From NCBI GenBank assembly GCA_019115265.1, contig DXDX01000039.1, positions 1-32,184 of the forward strand: a stretch of DNA of 32,184 nt, read 5' to 3'. This DNA comes from Candidatus Flavonifractor merdigallinarum. GTDB lineage: Bacteria > Bacillota > Clostridia > Oscillospirales > Oscillospiraceae. Position 1 is the first letter of the stretch; each line of letters opens with the position of its first letter. Below the pieces are notes generated by a model. It was given only the letters and a program-made list of their open reading frames with translations. It made no database searches and was not told where the DNA came from. Below are positions 26,568 through 32,184 of this stretch, one piece after another. The translations under genes were made by a program, and so were the position numbers.

Positions 26568-27446
26568 GTGCACCGCCCGCCCCGTCGCCGGCGGCCCTCT
26601 GTGGGCCGGAGCGCCGCGTGGCTTTTGCTGGTCTCTCTGGTTGTAGCTGCTCTGTTTCTGCTGTTTGACCAGAGTACACGCACTTCCATACGTCCGATTC
26701 CCAACCGGCATGTCAGCTCTGCGGAACACACCTTTGTGGTTCCCACCCCAACGCCGACTCCAACACCTACCCCTACCCCCACGGCGACCCCCACGCCAAC
26801 CCCAACGCCGACGCCCACTCCCACCCCCTACGACTACTCCCAGCCCGTCCCCTCCGCTCCGGCGGTGGATGACGACTGGTTCCGGGACGCGGCTTTTCTG
26901 GGGGACTCCCGCACGGAGGGCCTGCTCTACTATACCTCCATCCGCCCCGGCGGCTCCTTTGCCTACCGGGGGCTCAACGCCCAGAGCATCCGCACCAAGG
27001 CCTTCGCGAAAACGTCCAGCGGCAAACAGACCGCGCTGGAGGCCCTGAAAGCGGGGACCTTCACCAAGGTCTATGTGATGCTGGGCATCAATGAGCTGGG
27101 ATGGTGGAGCGAAAAACAGTTTTATACCCAGTACGGGGAGCTGGTGGATCTCATCCGCGCCGCCCAGCCCTCCGCTCAGATTTACCTCCAGACCCTGATT
27201 CCGGTCACGGCGGCCAAATCCGCCGAGGGGGTGTACACCAATCTCCGCCTCCAGGCGTTTAACCAAATTATTCGCACCCTGGCCCAGGAAAAACAGGTCT
27301 ATCTCCTGGATGTGTGGTCCGCATTTGCCAATGCCCAGGGCGCGCTCCCCGCGGAACAGAGCAGCGACGGCATCCACCTCTACCCCCGGGACTACGACCA
27401 GTGGCTGGTCTATCTCAAATCCCACACCGTGGCCCCCGCGTCCTGA
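26568..27446 (+). CDS. Membrane-anchored SGNH/GDSL-type hydrolase with Thr-Pro linker
   Basis: N-terminal TM, (TP)n linker, AAFLGDSRTEG, MLGINELG, DGIHLYPRDY; GTG start at 26568 after AAAGGAGG (ATG alternative 26541). Confidence 0.85.
   Translation: MHRPPRRRRPSVGRSAAWLLLVSLVVAALFLLFDQSTRTSIRPIPNRHVSSAEHTFVVPTPTPTPTPTPTPTATPTPTPTPTPTPTPYDYSQPVPSAPAVDDDWFRDAAFLGDSRTEGLLYYTSIRPGGSFAYRGLNAQSIRTKAFAKTSSGKQTALEALKAGTFTKVYVMLGINELGWWSEKQFYTQYGELVDLIRAAQPSAQIYLQTLIPVTAAKSAEGVYTNLRLQAFNQIIRTLAQEKQVYLLDVWSAFANAQGALPAEQSSDGIHLYPRDYDQWLVYLKSHTVAPAS
26743..26830 (+). repeat. Low-complexity ACN-CCN hexamer tract encoding the PTPTPTPT linker
   Basis: Direct reading: cccaccccaacgccgactccaacacctacccc...acgcccactcccaccccc. 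Confidence 0.9.
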
Positions 27447-27465
27447 GCGCGGAGAGAGGAAGTGT

Positions 27466-27969
27466 ATGGTGGAACAGCATCTGGATAACCGCCGCATTCT
27501 CACTGAGTACATCCTGGCCAGTCAGGCCGACTTCTACCGCCTAGCGTACAGCTATGTAAAAGACCGGGACGCTGCGCTGGACGTGGTGCAGGAGAGCATT
27601 GTCAAGGCGCTGACCAAGGCCGACTCCCTGCGCAACCCCGAGCACGTCAAAACCTGGTTTTACCGCATCCTGGTCAACGAGAGCATCAACTGGTACCGCC
27701 GCGGCCAGCGCCTGGTCCCCCTGGCCGACCGGCTGGACCAGGAGGCGGCCCCCGAGCTGGACCACGGCGCCCGGCTGGACCTCTACGACGCCATGGAGCG
27801 CCTGAACGAGAAGGAGCGCACGGTGGTGCGCCTGCGCTACTTTGAAGATTTGAAACTGGAGGAGATTGCCCGGGTCACCGGCGTCAATCTCAGCACCGTC
27901 AAGACCCGCCTCTACAAGGGGCTGCGGCACCTGAAAGAATGGACGAAGGAGGACTGGAACGATGCATGA
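27466..27969 (+). CDS. ECF-type RNA polymerase sigma factor
   Basis: FYRLAYSYVKDRDAALDVVQESIVKAL; LNEKERTVVRLRYFEDLKLEEIARVTGVNLSTVKTRLYKGLRHLK. Confidence 0.95.
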   Translation: MVEQHLDNRRILTEYILASQADFYRLAYSYVKDRDAALDVVQESIVKALTKADSLRNPEHVKTWFYRILVNESINWYRRGQRLVPLADRLDQEAAPELDHGARLDLYDAMERLNEKERTVVRLRYFEDLKLEEIARVTGVNLSTVKTRLYKGLRHLKEWTKEDWNDA

Positions 27970-28813
27970 TGATCTGCAAAAAGCCAAACAGCGCTATGAG
28001 TCCACAGAGATTCCGCCGGAGCTCTCCTTTACCGTGGCCGCCGCTGTGCGGGAGGGGGAGCGCCGCCGCCAGCGCCGCCGCTCCGCCCGGCGGAGCCTGG
28101 GGGCAGGTCTGGCCGCCTGCGCCTGCTTCTGCCTGCTGGTCAACAGCAGCCCCGCCTTTGCCAGTGCCCTGGCCGATGTGCCGGTGCTGGGGGACCTGGC
28201 CCGTATCATCACAGTAGAGCGCTACCAGATCAACGACCGGGACCGCCTCATTGACGTGCGCCTTCCCGCCCTCACCGACACCGGCGACACCGATTTGGAG
28301 CAGCGCATCAACACCGAAATCCGTACCCGCATTGACGAGGTGCTGGACCAGGCGGAGCAGCGGGCCAGAGCGGCCCGGGAGGCCTTTGTGGAGACGGGGG
28401 GCCGGGAAGAGGACTTTACTCCCATTCTCATTAATGTGGACTATGAGGTCAAGTGCTCCAATGAGCAGTACCTCTCCTTTGTCATCACCAAGACGGAGAC
28501 GCAGGCCAACGCCTACTCCGAGTTTTACCTCTACAATCTGGACCTCACCACCGGCACCCAGCTCACCCTTCCCGACCTGCTGGGCCCCGACTGGCGGACG
28601 CGGTGCGACCAGGCGGTCAAGGAGGGCATTCTCCAGAGCGAACAGGCGGGGGGCGTCTACTTCGCGCCGGGCGAGGGCGGCTTTGAGACCGTCTCCGACG
28701 ACCAGAAATTCTACCTCAATTCGCAGGGACAGCCGGTGCTGCTCTTTGAGAAATATGAGATTGCGCCGGGGTATATGGGGGTGCAGGAATTCCCAGTTTC
28801 TGTATCTCCCTGA
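27962..28813 (+). CDS. RsiV-like anti-sigma factor (single TM, DUF3298-type extracytoplasmic domain)
   Basis: Overlaps sigma gene; cytoplasmic N-term, TM GLAACACFCLLV, ADVPVLGDLARIITVERYQ, C-terminal YEVKCSNEQYLSFVITKTETQ...LTLPDLLGPDW. Confidence 0.83.
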   Translation: MHDDLQKAKQRYESTEIPPELSFTVAAAVREGERRRQRRRSARRSLGAGLAACACFCLLVNSSPAFASALADVPVLGDLARIITVERYQINDRDRLIDVRLPALTDTGDTDLEQRINTEIRTRIDEVLDQAEQRARAAREAFVETGGREEDFTPILINVDYEVKCSNEQYLSFVITKTETQANAYSEFYLYNLDLTTGTQLTLPDLLGPDWRTRCDQAVKEGILQSEQAGGVYFAPGEGGFETVSDDQKFYLNSQGQPVLLFEKYEIAPGYMGVQEFPVSVSP

Positions 28814-28851
28814 GCTTCCGCAAAAAACTCAAACTTTTTTCAAAATAGCTG

Positions 28852-28880
28852 TTGACAAATCGCCGTCTTTCCGCTATACT
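28852..28880 (+). promoter_or_regulatory. Strong sigma-A promoter for tRNA operon
   Basis: TTGACA - 17 nt - TATACT. Confidence 0.88.
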
Positions 28881-28913
28881 AAGTCTCGCCCTGTTTGAGC
28901 AGCGGTTCTGAAT

Positions 28914-28990
28914 GGCGGTATAGCTCAGTTGGCTAGAGCATGCGGTTCATACCCGCAGTGTCCCCGGTTCAAATCCAGGTACCGCTACCA
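28914..28990 (+). tRNA. tRNA-Met (CAT)
   Basis: Cloverleaf with anticodon loop TTCATAC, encoded CCA; not initiator type (anticodon stem lacks GGG/CCC). Confidence 0.9.
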
Positions 28991-29016
28991 AAAACGGCAT
29001 CTGCCGTTTCTCGCTT

Positions 29017-29091
29017 GGCGCGTTGGTCAAGCGGTTAAGACACCGCCCTTTCACGGCGGTAACACGGGTTCGATTCCCGTACGCGTCACCA
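29017..29091 (+). tRNA. tRNA-Glu (TTC)
   Basis: Cloverleaf with anticodon loop CTTTCAC, T-arm ACGGGTTCGATTCCCGT, encoded CCA. Confidence 0.95.
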
Positions 29092-29120
29092 CGACGGGAG
29101 AGGAATCGCTCCCGCCAATT

Positions 29121-29197
29121 GGAGGCTTAGCTCAGCTGGTTAGAGCGCCTGCTTCACACGCAGGAGGTCGATGGTTCGAGTCCATTAGTCTCCACCA
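29121..29197 (+). tRNA. tRNA-Val (CAC)
   Basis: Cloverleaf with anticodon loop TTCACAC, encoded CCA. Confidence 0.94.
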
Positions 29198-29205
29198 ATT
29201 GTTAG

Positions 29206-29236
29206 AAATCCGAACCTGTTACGGGTTCGGATTTTT
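29206..29236 (+). terminator. Rho-independent terminator of tRNA operon
   Basis: AAATCCGAACC/GGTTCGGATTT hairpin with ATTTTTTG. Confidence 0.9.
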
Positions 29237-29420
29237 TGCATCTATGTATAAAAAATCCTATCGTTTTCGACGGGATTGGACTGTGTTGGGCCGGTCCCCT
29301 TGCTTTTTCGTGGAAAACCGTATAAAATGAATCTGAAACCCCCTTGGAAGCAACGGGACACAGCAAACCGCTGTTTCTGCCCGGTTGAACCCCCCGTTCC
29401 AGTGAGAGGAGATATCCACG

Positions 29421-30668
29421 ATGAAACGATGGAAACAAACCCTTGCACTGCTGCTCTGCGCGGTGCTCTGCTTCACCACCCTGTCGGCCAGCGCCCTTGC
29501 CGCGGAGAACTGGCCCGGAAAGACCGACCCCATCACAGCCTGCTTCACCAGCGGTTCCAGGGATTCGGCCAAAAGTACCGGCAAGTTCCCCGAATACAGA
29601 AGCGGACGCACCACCTGGACACTGTCCAACGGCGTGCTGGTCATCAGCGGAACAGGCTGGGCATCGGATGCCAATGACAAACTCTTTGACGGTAACCCCT
29701 ATATTGAAACCGTTATTGTCAAAGACGGGGTTACCGGAGTGGACGCCGGCATGTTCAAAAACCTGCCCAACTTCAAAAACTATATTGTTATGAACAACAG
29801 CGCGAACATCCGTGCCAGCGTGCAGGATTGCCCGCTTATGGACAATTTTATCATCGGCGCCAATCTGGAAAACAATCCGATGCACAGTCTCAAGCGCGAA
29901 GTCTATGACTACATCAAAGTCACCGCAGGCGGTGTCACCGGCGTGACGGGCGGCGTCTCCGTTGTGCAGCCCGTTGCCATCGCCAACCGTGTATTCATCA
30001 GCAGTGCGTTCAGCGATTTCAATACTGCCGTCACCGATGCCAAGGCGCTCATTGCCAAGATGAAGCTGCCCGTCTCCGCGCTGGCCCTGCTGCCCGTGGA
30101 ACTGGGCGGCACATTCAGCGGCCCCTTCGTCAGCAATTGGGCACAGACGATTGTGACCAGCGCCGAGAACCGCGGCCTCATCCCCAGCGGTCTGGGGGAG
30201 GATTACACCAGACCCATTACCCGCGCCCAGTTTGCCGCCCTGGCTGTACGGGCCTATGAAACGCTCACCGGCACCGCTTTAACCATAAAAGACACCTCGG
30301 ACTTTGCCGACTGCACCAGCACCAGCAGCATGGATGTGTACAAGGCCTATTACCTGGGCATTATGAACGGTTATAACCGAGCGGACAGACGTTGGGAAAC
30401 CTATGTCGGCCCCCACGACCCCATTACGCGGGAACAGGCAGCCACCATGCTGGCCCGTCTGGCCCAGGTTTTGGGCAAACCCCTGTCCAAAGCCGCGTCC
30501 ACACCTTTTACCGATGCTGTCTCTGACTGGGCAAAGGACAATGTATCCAGAGTCTACAACATCGGCATTATGACCGGTACCAGCGCCACCACTTTTTCCG
30601 CAAGCTCCAACTTCACCATTGAACAATCCATTATCGCCATGGTCCGTATGGCAGACTATGTCAGCTGA
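29421..30668 (+). CDS. Secreted SLH-domain protein with BspA-like leucine-rich-type N-terminal part
   Basis: Signal peptide MKRWKQTLALLLCAVLCFTTLSASALAAE; SLH-like ITRAQFAALAVRAYE...YYLGIMNGY...ITREQAATMLARLAQ...VSRVYNIGIMTG. Confidence 0.85.
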   Translation: MKRWKQTLALLLCAVLCFTTLSASALAAENWPGKTDPITACFTSGSRDSAKSTGKFPEYRSGRTTWTLSNGVLVISGTGWASDANDKLFDGNPYIETVIVKDGVTGVDAGMFKNLPNFKNYIVMNNSANIRASVQDCPLMDNFIIGANLENNPMHSLKREVYDYIKVTAGGVTGVTGGVSVVQPVAIANRVFISSAFSDFNTAVTDAKALIAKMKLPVSALALLPVELGGTFSGPFVSNWAQTIVTSAENRGLIPSGLGEDYTRPITRAQFAALAVRAYETLTGTALTIKDTSDFADCTSTSSMDVYKAYYLGIMNGYNRADRRWETYVGPHDPITREQAATMLARLAQVLGKPLSKAASTPFTDAVSDWAKDNVSRVYNIGIMTGTSATTFSASSNFTIEQSIIAMVRMADYVS

Positions 30669-30682
30669 CCCTCCGGATACAG

Positions 30683-30724
30683 CAACGCCCCCGTGGAACC
30701 AATTCCACGGGGGCGTTGTTTTTC
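30683..30724 (+). terminator. Rho-independent terminator of SLH gene
   Basis: CAACGCCCCCGTGGAA/TTCCACGGGGGCGTTG hairpin followed by TTTTTC. Confidence 0.92.
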
Positions 30725-30762
30725 ACTTTGACATTCCTGAAAAACACCGAAATCCAGCTTGC

Positions 30763-30999
30763 CTATTCCATTTTTTTGCCGCAATAGGGACAGTATGCGC
30801 CGGTGCTGCGGTCCAGGAATCTTCCGCAGTGTGGGCAGCGATAGTATGTAAAGTGGAGAACCAGCGCAACAATCAGCAGCAACAGCCCCGCCACAATCAG
30901 CAACGCGCTTTGTACCAGAGCGCCCCCAGAGCCAGTACCGCACCGGCTGTACTCAGTCTCAATACCATTTTCCGGACGGTACGCGGTGAATCTTTCCAC
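30763..30999 (-). CDS. Small TM protein with C-terminal zinc ribbon (possibly frameshifted; see findings)
   Basis: [26 protein letters not shown]; hydrophobic [20 protein letters not shown]; in-frame start is GTG, but the SD-preceded ATG (31001) is in another frame. Confidence 0.6.
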   Translation of the reverse strand: MERFTAYRPENGIETEYSRCGTGSGGALVQSALLIVAGLLLLIVALVLHFTYYRCPHCGRFLDRSTGAYCPYCGKKME

Positions 31000-31132
31000 A
31001 TGGTCCCACCTCCCGGTGTTTTTTTCAGTATACCATGATTTTCCCCGCCCTGCAACGCAGAACCCCTGTCACCCTCTCCCCTGCCGCCGTCTATATTGGA
31101 AAGAGCGTATTTTTCAGAAAGCAGGGATTTGT

Positions 31133-32101
31133 ATGATTTATTCTGAGGATTGCAGCCGGTGCCGCTGCTCCTGTCCATGCCGCTGCTGCCCCGGCGCCAC
31201 CGGGCCGACGGGACCCACCGGACCCCAAGGACCCAGCGGCCCCACCGGTGCAACCGGGGCCACAGGCGCAACCGGTCCCGCCGGACCCATAGGGCCGACC
31301 GGCCCAACAGGCCCCGCCGGAAGCGGCAGCAACACCGGCCCTACCGGGCCAACGGGGCCAACCGGTCCCCAGGGTGTCCCCGGACCAACTGGTCCAACCG
31401 GTCCTCAAGGTGTCACCGGGCCAACTGGCCCAACCGGTCCCCAAGGCGTTGCCGGACCGACTGGCCCAACCGGTCCCCAGGGTGTCGCCGGACCAACCGG
31501 CCCAACCGGTCCCCAGGGTGTCGCCGGCCCAACCGGCCCAACCGGCCCCCAGGGCATCACCGGACCAACAGGCCCAACCGGTCCCCAGGGCATCACCGGA
31601 CCGACTGGACCAACCGGCCCCCAGGGACCCACAGGGCCAACGGGGCCTCAAGGCGTCACGGGTTCAACCGGACCGACAGGCCCAACGGGGGCAGCGCCGG
31701 AGGATGTGTTTGCCTCTTATTTTAACTTTCAGTATCCCATGGTCCGAAATACCCTGTTGGATTTGCTGCCCGATATCACAGACCCTACGGGGCACATCAC
31801 CCAAGCCGATACCAAACGTATTGCCTTGCAGCCGGGTTATTATCTGGTGTCTTATAAGGTATCGGCCATTTTCCCGGCCCCCAACTATTTGCAGGTGACG
31901 CCGTCGTATAACGGCACCCCCCGGCTGGAATATGGCGTCTATTTTGCCACCAACGCCGCCGGGTCCAGCGCCTGCGGCTCGGGCATTTTTATTATCCGTG
32001 CGCCAGCGCCCACGGTGCTGACGTTCAGCTATAGCGGCTCCGCCGATGCCCGGGACGGGGAAATCAATGTGACGATTCTCAAGTTGAATCGTCCCCTGTA
32101 A
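31133..32101 (+). CDS. BclA-like collagen-type GXY repeat protein with Cys-rich N-terminus
   Basis: [33 protein letters not shown]..., long [10 protein letters not shown] repeats, C-terminal jelly-roll-like domain. Confidence 0.92.
   Translation: MIYSEDCSRCRCSCPCRCCPGATGPTGPTGPQGPSGPTGATGATGATGPAGPIGPTGPTGPAGSGSNTGPTGPTGPTGPQGVPGPTGPTGPQGVTGPTGPTGPQGVAGPTGPTGPQGVAGPTGPTGPQGVAGPTGPTGPQGITGPTGPTGPQGITGPTGPTGPQGPTGPTGPQGVTGSTGPTGPTGAAPEDVFASYFNFQYPMVRNTLLDLLPDITDPTGHITQADTKRIALQPGYYLVSYKVSAIFPAPNYLQVTPSYNGTPRLEYGVYFATNAAGSSACGSGIFIIRAPAPTVLTFSYSGSADARDGEINVTILKLNRPL
31340..31690 (+). repeat. Tandem ~36-bp repeats encoding [11 protein letters not shown](A/T)/I(T)
   Basis: Successive units ggcccaaccggtccccagggtgtcgccggaccaacc with few substitutions. 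Confidence 0.92.
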
Positions 32102-32141
32102 TCAAACGCAGTACCCAGAACGCAAAGATAAAAGTTTTACT

Positions 32142-32184
32142 CGATTTTTTTCAAAAAATCGCGGAGTCCAGAGGCAGGGCCTCT
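32142..32184 (+). repeat. Truncated two-hairpin intergenic element at window edge
   Basis: CGATTTTTT/AAAAAATCG (32142-32161) followed by AGAGGC/GCCTCT (32170-32184). Confidence 0.55.

Noticed and set aside
26743-26830. Thr-Pro coding microsatellite as a phase-variation switch
   Set aside because: Repeat unit is hexameric (codon pairs), so length changes stay in frame; more likely a flexible linker.

Overview
This window is about 32 kb of GC-rich chromosomal DNA from a probable endospore-forming Oscillospiraceae-like Firmicute. The assignment is inferred from spoIIP, a BclA-like collagen protein, SLH and stalk-domain proteins, and codon style. Most of it is housekeeping or accessory metabolism: TatD with its associated radical SAM protein, a D-2-hydroxyacid dehydrogenase, an amidase, HtrA, an AI-2E-type permease, SpoIIP, DegV, MntP, a BMP-type nucleoside ABC transporter with MtnA and a DeoR regulator, an amidohydrolase, a MalY-type aminotransferase, an M16 peptidase, a Zn-macrodomain ADP-ribose hydrolase with YmdB, AsnA, an SGNH hydrolase with ECF sigma and an RsiV-like anti-sigma, three tRNAs, an SLH protein and a collagen-like protein. 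The most unusual signal is a ~410-445 bp composite intergenic repeat in three copies (1-290 truncated, 9508-9951, and 24888-25307 inverted). It has terminal inverted repeats, and its two arms are diverged inverted homologues of each other. Each arm carries a matching pair of hairpins whose stems differ by compensatory changes. A separate conserved non-coding core lies between the arms. All copies sit against gene 3' ends. A possible relative is cut by the right edge of the window. A 39-aa small CDS missing from the ORF track and a likely frameshifted zinc-ribbon gene are also reported.
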